Shown here: one piece after another, positions 30,533-40,364 of the stretch
Layout: the number at the start of each line of letters is the position of its first letter
Position numbering within the stretch: the first letter of the stretch is position 1
DNA from: Spiroplasma_E ixodetis_B
GTDB taxonomy: Bacteria; Bacillota_I; Bacilli_A; Mycoplasmatales; VBWQ01
Direction of reading: 5' to 3'
NCBI RefSeq assembly: GCF_040369795.1
Contig: NZ_AP028955.1
Location: forward strand, 124,001 to 188,000
DNA length: 64,000 nucleotides
Program-made: the position numbers and the translations under genes
The notes under the pieces: generated by a model
Told to the model about the DNA's origin: nothing
Seen by the model: the letters and a program-made list of their open reading frames with translations, nothing else
Databases searched by the model: none

Positions 30533-30563
30533 AAATTTATCAAAATATACAAAATAAATGATA

Positions 30564-30588
30564 TTATGTTTACTTTTTGTAAACATAA
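30564..30588 (-). terminator. hairpin after the parA-like gene
   Basis: A perfect 10-bp stem (TTATGTTTAC / GTAAACATAA, loop of five T on the + strand) 40 bases downstream of the parA-like gene. It also contains the TGTTTAC motif of the neighbouring 45-bp repeats, so it could be an operator rather than a terminator. Confidence 0.4.
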
Positions 30589-30628
30589 ATTAAAAAATAT
30601 TTTTTTGTATTAATTATTTTGTAAGAAG

Positions 30629-31372
30629 TCAAAATGGACTTTTATCAGTAATAGTTGGACTTGAAATCATAGTATGTTTTTCTAAAGCAATAGATGAGGG
30701 AATTTTAGTTTTTAGTATTATATTTCTTAAATTATAATTTTCTAATTTTTCCACAAAAACAGCGTGAGTTTTATTTTTATGAACATTATTTAAAACAATT
30801 GCATTCATATTATTATTTAATGTTAAACCTATTTTTTTCATTTATCCAAATATCAGTTATAATCACTAAAAAATCTTTCAATACCATTGAAACTAAATTT
30901 ATGAGGTGATACGGTTACTATAATTTCATCTACAGATAAAAAACATTAGTAGTAATAATTGTTGTTGTTGGATTAATATCAAAAAAAACATAGTCATAAT
31001 TAGTGTTTAAATGTTTTTCGATTTTTTTTATATTGTTTTTAAGTACAAAATCACTTGCAACATCATTTGTTAATGATTTAATAGTCTGTGTCATTAATTT
31101 TGTATAACAAGGTACTATATCAATATTTTTATAATTTGTTTTTTCTATTGTAGTCTTTAGTTGATTTTCAGTAATTTCTGAATTAAATCAATAAGACAAA
31201 AAATCTTTTGTTAAAAAATCTTTGTTAAGAAACACAGAACTTAAATTGCCCTGTGCGTCAATATCAAATAATAAAATTTTTTTACTAATTATGCTAACGT
31301 GGGCGCTACACCAACTGTTAAAGTTGTTTTTCCCACTCCACCTTTTGAGTTTGCAAAAGTAATCATTTTCAT
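30629..31372 (-). pseudogene. parA: ParA/Soj-type partition ATPase, multiple frameshifts
   Basis: It starts MKMITFANSKGGVGKTTLTV with a deviant Walker A. After one frameshift it continues ILLFDIDAQGNLSSVFL (Walker A'), then NYDYVFFDINPTTT (Walker B), a second shift, LSVDEIIVTVSPHKFSFNGI, and a third shift before IGLTLNNNMNAIVLN. All three shifts are in A/T runs. ParA ATPases segregate plasmids; Soj genes are standard on Spiroplasma plasmids. This copy is dead as written. Confidence 0.88.
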
Positions 31373-31378
31373 TTATAA

Positions 31379-31423
31379 TTCTCCTTTTTTAAAATGTTTA
31401 CATTTAGTATACATTATTATTTA
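31379..31423 (-). promoter_or_regulatory. 45-bp repeat upstream of parA (copy 2)
   Basis: Identical to 30488-30532. Here it overlaps the 3' end of the upstream replication-relaxation-like gene and the parA ribosome-binding site. Confidence 0.5.
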
Positions 31424-32000
31424 TAATTTCATAGTTGTGTTGTTTAGGATATGTTTCAATGGTGTTGATTTGGTTTTCGATTCAATTGGCAATTGTTTGT
31501 GAATTTGTAATTCAGTGAATTTTACCACCATCAACAAGTCATTGTCGACTATTAATTAATTTTGTTTTAAAGCGTTCTGGTGATTTTCTAGTTAATTCAA
31601 GTTCTACATAAATTTCAGTATTATCATTTTTAGTAATAAGTAAATCAGGGTAAGCATTAAGATTTCCATTTTCCATTTTTAGTTCACGTTCAGTTTTATA
31701 AGAAAGTATGTCATTTTGTTTGCAAAGTCATTTAATAAGTAAATTTTGGTGAACTAGTTCATAATAATTGACTTGAATGCTTTTTTTGTGTTCTCTTCCT
31801 AAATGGCTTTGTGCTTTACTTGTTAAAGTAAAATAATTTTTCTTTGGTAATGTATCTACATTAAGCATTTTTAATTTTAATAATTGTTCTTTTTGTAGTT
31901 GAATAGTTTTGATATTTTTATTTAATAACAAAGCAATTTGTTCTAAATTTAAATATCCCCAACGATTTATAATAAATAGTATTTTTTCTAATTCACCCAT
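31404..32000 (-). CDS. replication-relaxation-like winged-helix protein
   Basis: 198 residues, intact. The N-terminal winged-helix part (LEKILFIINRWGYLNLEQIALLLN...LLKLKMLNVDTLPKKNYFTLT) is followed by a PD-(D/E)XK-looking core (NAYPDLLITKN..EIYVELELTRKSPERFKTKL) and a short C-terminus. This order resembles plasmid replication-relaxation (Replic_Relax) and mobilization-associated proteins. I infer a role in plasmid replication or transfer. It lies immediately upstream of parA in the same direction. Confidence 0.6.
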
Positions 32001-32152
32001 TGTTTTGTACTCCTTTTTTGGTATATGCCTTTATTTGGCTCATATTTGCTGATTTTATCGATGTTTTGATTTTGAATATAAAAATATTCATCAAACATTA
32101 GTTATGAACCATTTTTTATGAAATTTTAACAACTTTCACTTTATAATATTTT

Positions 32153-33322
32153 TTAAGATTTTAAAATTTTTGGTAAATCAATTCTAAAAAATTTATCTAA
32201 TTTTTCTCATGCAATATTACGCTGATTTTCAGGTGTTTCAATTCATTGTGCAAATCCTTCTGCAAACAGTTCATTAATTGATGTTCTTCCATAATTACTT
32301 CTTACAATAGCATAAGAAAATAATTTTTGATAAATTGGGTCATTTATTTTGGTACCATTTGCTAGTGATGAAATCATATATTTTTCTGGGCTGTTTAATT
32401 GCTGACTATAATTATTTTGTGAAATTTGTAATGATTTATAAAAATAAGTATCTTGATTATCAACAAAATAATTAATATTTTGTCTTCCTTTTAAATCTAA
32501 TGATAAAAAATTACTTAAAGCATGACCATATTCATGAACTAATGAATGAACAATATTTTTACTTGATCAAAAACCAAAAATGTAATTTTTAATTGCAGTT
32601 TCATTAGAAAAAACTACATTACTAAGACTTATCATTTGAATGCAATTTAAATAATAACCATAATTAGGTTCAAATTTTCAAAATTTTAAACCTTTGGTTT
32701 GTGCTGCTATGTGATTTTTATCTAATAATTTGTCATAATCAATTTTGTAAACTAATTTTAATACATTATTTTTTCCATATAATTTTGAAAAGACATTATA
32801 AAATTTAAGAATTTCATTTTTAATTTCATTTTTATATTTTGTTAAAATATTTATTTTTTGAAATAAATCTTCAAAATTTATATTTACTTTTTGAGTTGTA
32901 TTAAGATAAGTATCATTTATTTGTGTTTGTAAATCATTAAAATCATTAAAACTATCTTTATTGTTTTCCAAATCATTAAATTCATGAATTGACTTTTCAT
33001 TTGCTTTATATTTAATTTTTTCTTCTAAATTATTAATGAATTCTCATTTTTTATTACTTTTATTAAATCAGTTTTCTGAACTTGTTAAATATCAATTTTT
33101 CACATTACTAGTATCTATCCCAAAAAAATTTAAACGATCACTTATTATTTTACTGGCTCTGTTATTTATGTCAGGAACAATATAATCACCAGAAATATCT
33201 TGTTCAGTTTCATCAGATCAATCATAATTATCATTAGTACATCCTCATCTACAAGCAGAAACATTGATTATCGTTGCACTAACTAAAATATAATTTAAAA
33301 AAAATCTAATTTTTTTCTTCAT
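32153..33322 (-). CDS. lipoprotein zinc metallopeptidase (HEXXH...E)
   Basis: 389 residues, intact in code 4, start preceded by AAGGAGAAA. The signal peptide ends in the lipobox NVSAC (Cys at residue 24), predicting an outer-surface lipoprotein. The zinc site VHEYGHALSN lies near residue 265, and a second conserved acidic segment TSINELFAEGFAQW about 75 residues later supplies a probable third ligand (gluzincin plan). The region before it is helical and Asn/Lys rich. A secreted, anchored protease could cut host or competitor proteins; the substrate is unknown. It sits upstream of the plasmid-type genes, beside the 33.4-kb hairpin. Confidence 0.75.
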
Positions 33323-33361
33323 AACAGTTTCTCCTTAATTTTATTTTCTTTAAATTAGGTA

Positions 33362-33417
33362 TAGCGGTTTCTTTTCTTTTTGTTTGGTTCTTTATTTTGC
33401 TTTATCTTTACCGCTAG
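33362..33417. repeat. inverted repeat around a pyrimidine tract
   Basis: TAGCGGT at the left and ACCGCTA at the right bracket a T/C-rich stretch that is itself followed by its purine complement (AGAAAGAAAAG). Part of the structured 33.3-33.7-kb non-coding region. Confidence 0.5.
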
Positions 33418-33436
33418 AAAGAAAAGAAAAATAAAG

Positions 33437-33529
33437 AATATATTACCAACAAGCATTAAGCCGAAAACCCGCACTCCCAACGATGTTGACAGCACGAGTT
33501 TTCGGCTTAATGCTTGTTGGTAATATATT
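33437..33529. repeat. very long hairpin (35-bp stem), candidate plasmid/phage origin
   Basis: Arms 33437-33471 and 33495-33529 pair at 34 of 35 positions around a 23-base loop. The loop itself has CAAC/GTTG. Arms and loop are much richer in G+C than the surroundings. No gene overlaps. Such structures serve as single- or double-strand origins, oriT sites or strong terminators. Position between plasmid-type genes and a mobilization-like fragment favours an origin. Confidence 0.55.
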
Positions 33530-33791
33530 AATTCGTAATTTTTATTAAGTTTTAATACTTATTAAAAACTTAATAATATTATATGATATTATCAGAAAAA
33601 AAATACAAAAAAAGAAATTTATTTTTTTGTGAATAGTATTGTTAAATACATTGTGAATAGCATTGTTAGGAAAATCGAAAAATAAAAATAAAAACATCGT
33701 GAAAAATATTTTTATTTAAAACTGTGTTATTATTTAGTTGAAGACACTTTTGCTTTCCTATGCGTTGTGTCTTTGAGCAAAATGGTAGTTT
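33530..33791. other. non-coding region with short direct repeats
   Basis: TTGTGAATAG(T/C)ATTGTTA occurs twice (about 33627 and 33651), and a 7-bp hairpin AAGACAC/GTGTCTT lies at 33742-33773. No open frame. Together with the 35-bp-stem hairpin this looks like a replication-control region, with the direct repeats as possible iterons. Confidence 0.4.
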
Positions 33792-34306
33792 TTAACTGAA
33801 AATTGGTTTGTCCAATTCTTCAGTTATTTTTTTTATGTCGAGCTTTCGTTGCTGATAATTAGTAGATTGATATGTGTTTGATATGTTATTACTATTTTTT
33901 AAATTGTTTTCAGATACTTTGCTATCTTTATTTTTTTGTAAAGATAGCAAATATTTTTTGAATTGTTCTTTTTCTTTTGCAACTTGTTTTTTATGTCATT
34001 ACATGCTTTCTTGTGCATTTTTAAATTGCATTAAAAATGGATTTGATTGTTGCATGTTTTTAAATCGTTGATTTTCAACAGTTAAAAAATGTAAACCTTT
34101 TAGGTTATATTTTTTAATTAAATCTTTGCCACTGATTTTTTCTTTTCAGTTTTTTTGTGCGTCATAGCAATTATAAATGTAATTTGGTTTAATACCAATT
34201 AAGTAGTTTTTTTTATTTTTGTCTAAAAAACAAAATTTTTTAGGTATTGAAATGTATTTTTCAAAAATTCTAATTTGGTAACTATCATCAGTAAATTTTT
34301 TATTTA
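33792..34306 (-). pseudogene. 3' part of a possible mobilization protein
   Basis: An open frame enters from the IS630 fragment (34307), contains a TAA in HESM-like text near 33998, and ends at 33792. It is Lys/Gln rich with a long C-terminal coil (KKQVAKEKEQFKKYLLSL). The order DSYQIRIFEKYISIPKKFCF is typical of mobile-element DNA-processing proteins, but I cannot name the family with confidence. Context (plasmid block, origin-like hairpin) suggests Mob/relaxase. Confidence 0.4.
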
Positions 34307-34479
34307 TAGCTAACTAAAGTAATGTTTACTCATATCTTGAAAAACAAAATCAATCTCTTTTTTAATATTTGGTCAATAATTTGGTAATATTTTTCTTATA
34401 TTATGTTTTATAGCAAATCAAAAATGTTCAATTGGATTTAAATTAGGAGAATATGGCGGAAGAAATAATAGTTTGCATG
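34307..34479 (-). mobile_element. IS630 left-end fragment
   Basis: Left terminus plus the last ~55 codons of the transposase, cut by an IS256 start at 34480. The right part of what may be the same IS630 resumes at 36678. Confidence 0.8.
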
Positions 34480-34928
34480 GTAATGTTTATTAATCTGTGT
34501 AACTTACAAAAATAACTATGTTTAATTAATTCTAGTAAATAAAATTAAATAAATAGAAAGAGTGAGTTACTTATGTCTAAAAAAAATATTAATAATAATG
34601 GTCCAATATCAAAAGCAGTAGATTTATTACTAGAAAATACTGAAGATTTAACAACAGTTTTTAAAGAGGGAGGTTTATATAAAGAATTAACAAAAAGATT
34701 AGTTGAAAAAATGTTGAATTCTGAAATGCAAAATTATTTAGGATATGAAAAAAATCAACATAATAATAGTGATAATGCTCGTAATGGTATAAATTCAAAA
34801 AAATTAATAACCCAACAAGGCAAAATTGAGATTAATGTACCACAAGATCGTAATAGTAATTTTGAGCCAGTAATAGTTGCAAAAAGACAAAGAAGATTTG
34901 GTGGTTTTGATCAACAAGTTCTTTCATT
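34480..34928 (+). mobile_element. IS256 5' fragment
   Basis: Left end and transposase codons 1-118 (from 34573), ending where an IS5 fragment begins. The N-terminus reads SKKNINNNGPISKAVD, lacking one residue relative to other copies. Confidence 0.85.
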
Positions 34929-35026
34929 AGACATATTCCGTAAATAAATTTAATCAATTGTCAATAATAATATTTATAAATTTTTTAGCGTTAATAATTA
35001 TAGAAGTTAATATTTTTAAAAAAATA
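34929..35026. mobile_element. IS5 left-end fragment
   Basis: 98 bases from AGACATATTCCG, truncated by the IS256 start at 35027. The matched sequence is the complement of the right-end region of other copies. Confidence 0.8.
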
Positions 35027-35303
35027 GGTAATGTTTAGTAATCTGTGTAACTTACAAAAATAACTATGTTTAATTAATTCTAGTAAATAAAATTAAATAA
35101 CTAGAAAGAGTGAGTTACGTATGTCTAAAAAACAAAATATTAATAATAATGTTCCAATATCAAAAGCAGTAGATTTATTAATAGAAAATACTGAAGATTT
35201 AACAACAGTTTTTAAAGAGGGAGGTTTATATAAAGAATTAACAAAAAGATTAGTTGAAAAAATGTTGAATTCTGAAATGCAAAATTATTTAGGATATGAA
35301 AAA
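35027..35303 (+). mobile_element. IS256 5' fragment
   Basis: Left end and the first ~60 transposase codons (from 35121), ending at GGATATGAAAAAA where an oppositely oriented IS256 starts. Two IS256 copies thus abut tail to tail. Confidence 0.85.
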
Positions 35304-36677
35304 AAGAGACTTTTTAAAAATCTGTGTATCTTTTTACAAAGTTACTAGTTTATATTAATTCTATATTCAAATTTTATCATAAAATGAGCAATTGCTGTAT
35401 TTCAATTTTGAATGGGCGTTGTTCATTTTTTTGTTATATTTTCAATTGCTAAGTAAAATATTTTAAAAACTGCCATATCATTTGGAAAAACTTTTTTATT
35501 TCTAATAACTTTTCATAATTGACTATTAACAGATTCAATAGCATTTGTTGTATAAATCACTCTTTTGATTTCTGCAGGATAACTAATAAAAACCATTAAA
35601 TTATCTCAATTTTTATATCATGATTTAGCAATTTGAGGATATTGTTTATTTCATTTACTTTCAAAAGATTCTAAAACTTGCATTGCTTGTTCTTAACTAC
35701 ATGCACTATAAATTGGTTTTAAATCTGTAACTAGTGATTTTCTATGTTTGTATGAAACATATTTTAAGCTATTTCTAATTTGATGAACTATGCATAATTG
35801 ATGTTCGGTTTTAGGATAAACTGATTGTATTGCTTCTGACATTCCTGCTAAATTGTCACTACAAACAATAAGAATATCATTTAAGCCTCGATTTTTCATT
35901 TCTGTGAAATTAGATAATCAAAACTTAGAACCTTCATTTTCACTAATTAATAAACCTAAAATATCTTTTTTACCTTCTAAATCAACTCCTAGTGCTATAT
36001 AAACTGATTTGTTAATAATGCTTTTATCTTGTCGTACTTTAACTACTATACAATCAAAATAAACAATCGGATAAACACTTTCTAATGGCCGATTTTGTCA
36101 TGCTTTAACATCATCAATAACATCATCAGTAATTTGGCTAATAACACTTTCGCTAATATCAGCACCATGATATAACTCTTGTAACTGCATTCTAATATCT
36201 GATAAAGTCATGCCTTTGGCATATAACGAAAGAACTTGTTGATCAAAACCATCAAATATTCTTTGTCTTTTTGCAACTATTACTGGCTCAAAATTACTAT
36301 TACGATCTCGTGGTACATTAATCTCAATTTTACCTTGTTGAGTTATTAATTTTTTTGAACTTATACCATTGCGAGCATTATCACTATTATTATGTTGATT
36401 TTTTTCATATCCTAAATAATTTTGCATTTCAGAATTCAACATTTTTTCAACTAATCTTTTTGTTAATTCTTTATATAAGCCTCCCTCTTTAAAAAATGTT
36501 GTTAAATCTTCATTATTTTTTAGTAATAAATCTACTACTTTTGATATTGGATCATTATTATTAATATTTTGTTTTTTAGACATACGTAACTCACTCTTTC
36601 TATTTATTTAATTTTATTTACTAGAATTAATTAAACATAGTTATTTTTGTAAGTTACACAGATTACTAAACATTACC
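35304..36677 (-). mobile_element. IS256-family element, full length, one nonsense
   Basis: 1374 bp from GAGACTTTTTAAAAATCTG to CATTACC. It lies between an IS256 fragment and an IS630 fragment. Flanks show no common 8-bp duplication. Confidence 0.88.
35345..36583 (-). pseudogene. IS256 transposase with one TAA
   Basis: 413 codons, intact except for a TAA near 35695 in place of Glu in the SACSEEQAMQ segment. All three catalytic regions are otherwise present. Confidence 0.88.
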
Positions 36678-37346
36678 TTAATTTTTTAACTTTATTTAGT
36701 GAACCGATTATACTCATTCTTTTTATTTTATATGCGGGTTTATTATCAAATAATCTTTTACCTTTTTCAGATCAACCATATTTATAAAATTCATTATCAG
36801 CAATTCCAGATTCATCAATATATACTGAATCTTCATTCATTATTTTAGCTATTTCTTTTAAAAAATCTTCTTGTTTATTTTTATCTCTTTGTTCATATAG
36901 AAAAGTTTTTTTATATGTATAATTTAGTTTTTTGAAATAGTTATAAACTGTTTCTTTAGTCACATCATCAAATTTTTCAATTACTTTTTGAACTGTAACA
37001 TCTTTATTTTGCGCTAAATAATTTTTTAATTCATCTAAATCCTTTATTTTGTGGCTATGTTTTTTTTGATAATTCAAAATTGGTTTTATATGCCCAGTTT
37101 CTTTTTTTCTTTTTCTTCATAAGAATAAAGTCTTTCTAGTAATATTGAACACTTTACAAATTTCTTTAATTTTCATGTTTTTTACTTTCATAGGCTTCTA
37201 TTACTTTTCTTCGTAAGTCTTCACTGTATGGTTTTGGCATAATTTAATCTTCCTAATCTATTTTAAATATTGCTGAATTGTACTTTTAAATTCAAAAACT
37301 GTTTAAATTACATATTATTATTTTACATTATTTATAAGTAAACATT
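36678..37346 (-). mobile_element. IS630 right-part fragment
   Basis: Carries the transposase N-terminal two thirds (start 37240). One inserted T in the KNMKIKEIC segment shifts the frame. Its right end is cut within the terminal repeat by an IS5 at 37347. Confidence 0.82.
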
Positions 37347-38494
37347 AGACATATTCCGTAAATAAATTTTTTAAAAGTCAATTAATAATTTAAAATTTAT
37401 TTTATAATTTCTTTATTAATAAATTAATAAGGTGTTGATAAAAATGAATTTTGAAAATTTAAAAAAATTAAAAAATGAACAATTTTATAGATATTTTGGT
37501 ATAAAACGTTTTCATTTTGATGAAATGTTAACAAAATTAATTGAAATAGAAAATTTAAAAAAACTAAAGGTAGAAAATATAAACTTTCAGTTGAAGAAAG
37601 ATTGATGATGACTTTAGTATACTGAAAAGAATATTATACTTTTTCCAAATGAGTATTAAATATAAAATGAGTGCATCAAGTTGTTTTCGAAATATTACTT
37701 GAGTAGAAAATAAACTTAGTGATGACAAAGATTATCAGTTTTTAAAAACAAAATATAAATCAAAAATTGAGAAAAAACAAGAAGATTTAAATGAATTTCA
37801 ATTTTATTTAATTGATTCAACTGAAATTGAAATTGAAAGATCAACTAAAAAAACTACAGTTAGAATATTTTTCTGGTAAAAGTTGAATGTTTTCTATAAA
37901 ATTTCAAATTATATATGACTTTTTAATAAAAAAATTGTTGATATTTTTGCTGATAATGGAAAAGTACATGATTTTCAAATATTAAAAAATTCAAATCTTG
38001 AATTTTCAGAAAAAACAATAATTATTGGTGATTTGGGATATCAAGGAATACAAAATATTTATAAAAATACTATATTACCAATTAAAAAAACTAAAAATAA
38101 AAAATTAACTAAACAAGAAAAAATCTACAATAAAATTATTTCAAAAATTAGAATTAAATTTGAACATGTTTTTGCTTGATTAAAAAGATTCAAAATTTTA
38201 ATAAATAAATGTAGAAAAAGTATATTTAGACTTATGTACTTAAGATTTAACTTACTTTGTGAAATTTTTAATAAAACAAAACCATTAAAATAAAAAAATA
38301 TTTTTAATATTTTTTTAAAAATTTAAATTTTTATCAAGTTAATATAAAAATAATATTAACAATTTTTGTGTTTGAAATATAAATTTATTTTTAAAGTTTT
38401 TTTTTAAAAATATTAACTTCTATAATTATTAACACTAAAAAATTTATAAATATTATTATTGACAATTGATTAAATTTATTTACGGAATATGTCT
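37347..38494 (+). mobile_element. IS5-family element with several indels
   Basis: About 1148 bp with both inverted repeats. The transposase start is at 37444, but single-base losses in A or T runs (near 37560, 37640, 37850 and 37925) shift the frame repeatedly. The flanks do not show the 3-bp duplication, so the right side was rearranged after insertion. Confidence 0.85.
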
Positions 38495-38694
38495 AAAGAT
38501 GATTATGAAAGTATCACATTTAATTTTAATTTTAATATGAATGCAATATATTCAAATAAATATTTAGGATTAAATTATACTAATTCTAAAAACTGATTTA
38601 CACCTATTATTATTAAATTAAATGATATTGGTAATATTGCTGATAGTGAAGGTTTAAATGCAATTTTTCAAGATTATAACTCCATTACTTGTAG
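38495..38694 (+). pseudogene. phage-like gene fragment
   Basis: An open frame from the IS5 border reading DDYESITFNFNFNMNAIYSN and ending about NAIFQDYNSIT. No start or stop of its own. Composition and motifs resemble the large structural gene at 20152-21917. Confidence 0.4.
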
Positions 38695-39050
38695 GATTTC
38701 ATTGAAAATCTTTATCTTCATTTGTAAATGGTGAAGCAATATCTAAAAATTCAGTATCTTCTGCTAAAATATAAACTTTGGATGGGTTACACTTTATTAT
38801 TTTTCTTTTGTGATAAATCAACTGTACTTATTTGTTCTTTTATAGTTAATTTCTGACCAGTAGTAGGGTCTCATCGATAAACACTTACTCTATAGTCATA
38901 GCAGTAGCACCTAATAATTTACCAATAGTAAAATCATTATCATTTGTAAAAGCATTTAAGGGAATTAAACCACCATTACCAATAATACTTTCTAAATTAC
39001 TTGTAAAAAATGCTGACATAAAACCATTAAAATATAACATTTTTTTATAT
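38695..39050 (-). pseudogene. phage-like structural gene fragments, opposite strand
   Basis: On the minus strand, coding text starts MLYFNGFMSAFFTSNLESII, shifts frame near 38900 to YDYRVSVYRWDPTTGQKLTI, is broken by a 20-base IS3 end (38779-38798), and resumes VYILAEDTEFLDIASPFTN. It is the remains of a virion-type protein. The family is not identified. Confidence 0.4.
38779..38798. mobile_element. solo IS3 left end
   Basis: TGGATGGGTTACACTTTATT matches the IS3 terminus (compare 63520) with no element attached, inside the phage-like fragment. Confidence 0.6.
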
Positions 39051-39067
39051 TGGAATGACAACCTTTT

Positions 39068-39865
39068 TTAGGACTGTTTTTTGGTAGACATTTGTGCTGG
39101 GTGTTTTATGGGAGTTAAGTAGTTTAGAGTGCTGTGGATTCTTATGTTGTTGTATCAATTGATATAATCAAATAATTATAATTTTAATTTGATTAATGAT
39201 GTAAAATTTTTATCATTAATAAATTCTGTTTTGAAAGTTGCTTCAGCAACAGCGTTATAATAAGGACAACCTTTTTTGCTTAAAGAGCGGGTAAAATTGA
39301 AGGCTAATAAAAGTTTATCAATAGTTTTATTATTAAATTCATTACCGCGATCGCTATGAAATATTTGAATATTTTTTAAACAACGATTTGAGCACATAAA
39401 TGCTTGATATACTAATGATGCATCTTTTTTAGTACCTACACTATGTCAAATAATTTCGCGATTGTACAGGTCGATTAATAAGCAAATATAGTTTCATTTA
39501 CCATTAACTTGAACATAAGTTAAATCACTAACAATAACTTTATTTTTAAGCCTATTATTAAAGCCTCTATTAACAAGATTAGTAATTTGACTATCATTGA
39601 CTTTATTATGATAATTTTTGTATGATAATTTAGTGTATTTTGATATTAAATTATGTTTATTCATAATTTTTTTAATTTTTCGTCTTGATAAATTAATTTT
39701 CTTTTCTTTTAGAACAACTTTTAATCTTCTGGTTCCATAAGCTTCTTTATTTTCTTTAAAAGCACTAATAACAACTTCATCATACATATTATTTTGAATT
39801 TTATCTTCTTTTTTCTTGAAATTAAAATAATATGTTGATTTAGAGATTTTTAAAAAACGACACAT
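39068..39865 (-). pseudogene. IS3 orfB integrase with nonsense
   Basis: It starts MCRFLKISKSTYYFNFKKK. It includes the HTH_21-like part (YGTRRLKVVL), the rve core with VIVSDLTYVQVNGK (Asp), FHSDRGNEF (Asp) and the NAVAEATFK Glu region. A TAA near 39176 in KLKLELFDY cuts the last ~35 codons. Confidence 0.85.
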
Positions 39866-39912
39866 TGTACGAATTTTATATTTAACTTTATTTTTAGTAA
39901 TAATTTATATTT

Positions 39913-40189
39913 TCTGCCTATTATTAGTGCTGCTTGCTTTAAAATATCATTTTCCATTCTTAATTGTTTTAATTCTTTTCTTAATTTATCCAATTAATAC
40001 GTTTTCTTCAGCAGAACGGTTATCTTTGGTTTTAAAACTGCCTGAATTAGTAAATTGCTTAATTCAATTATAAGTAGCTGCTCTTGTAACATTGTACTCT
40101 TTAGCAAGACAAGACACTGACTTACCACTTTGATATAAAGCTACTATTTGTTTTTTAAATTCATCTGAATATGAGTTAATATTGGCCAT
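39913..40189 (-). pseudogene. IS3 orfA (HTH), mutated
   Basis: MANINSYSDEFKKQIVALYQ and an HTH (SVSCLAKEYNVTRAATYNWIKQF) match the orfA at 63596, but insertions near 39990 shift the frame in the leucine-zipper part, giving an early TAA. Confidence 0.8.
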
Positions 40190-40265
40190 AATTATAATTT
40201 CTTTCTTTTAACTAATTTGTTCACTTGTCTACGTAATTAGTGTCCAATAAAGTGTAACCCATCCA

Positions 40266-40364
40266 TCAACAGGTGTAAATACAAACCAGATTGAATCTGC
40301 ATGAAAACACATCCGACTAACTTTCCGAACACACATAAAAGTTTCAAGACACAATATTCATTTA
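40266..40364 (+). mobile_element. IS1595-family 3' fragment, part 1
   Basis: Nearly identical to 61734-61832: the transposase segment TNQIESAWKHIR to SKHNIHL. Its 5' part is missing because of the IS3 at 39051-40265. Confidence 0.85.

Larger units (their letters stand above)
39051..40265 (-). mobile_element. IS3-family (IS150-like) element, full length, mutated
   Basis: 1215 bp, ends TGGAATGACAACC and the complement of TGGATGGGTTACAC. It contains orfA and orfB on the minus strand. There is no clear target duplication; the right flank is an IS1595 fragment. Confidence 0.88.

Noticed and set aside
39068..39865. TGA codons as nonsense mutations
   Set aside because: All core genes carry TGA where Trp is expected, so TGA is read as Trp throughout; only TAA and TAG were counted as stops.
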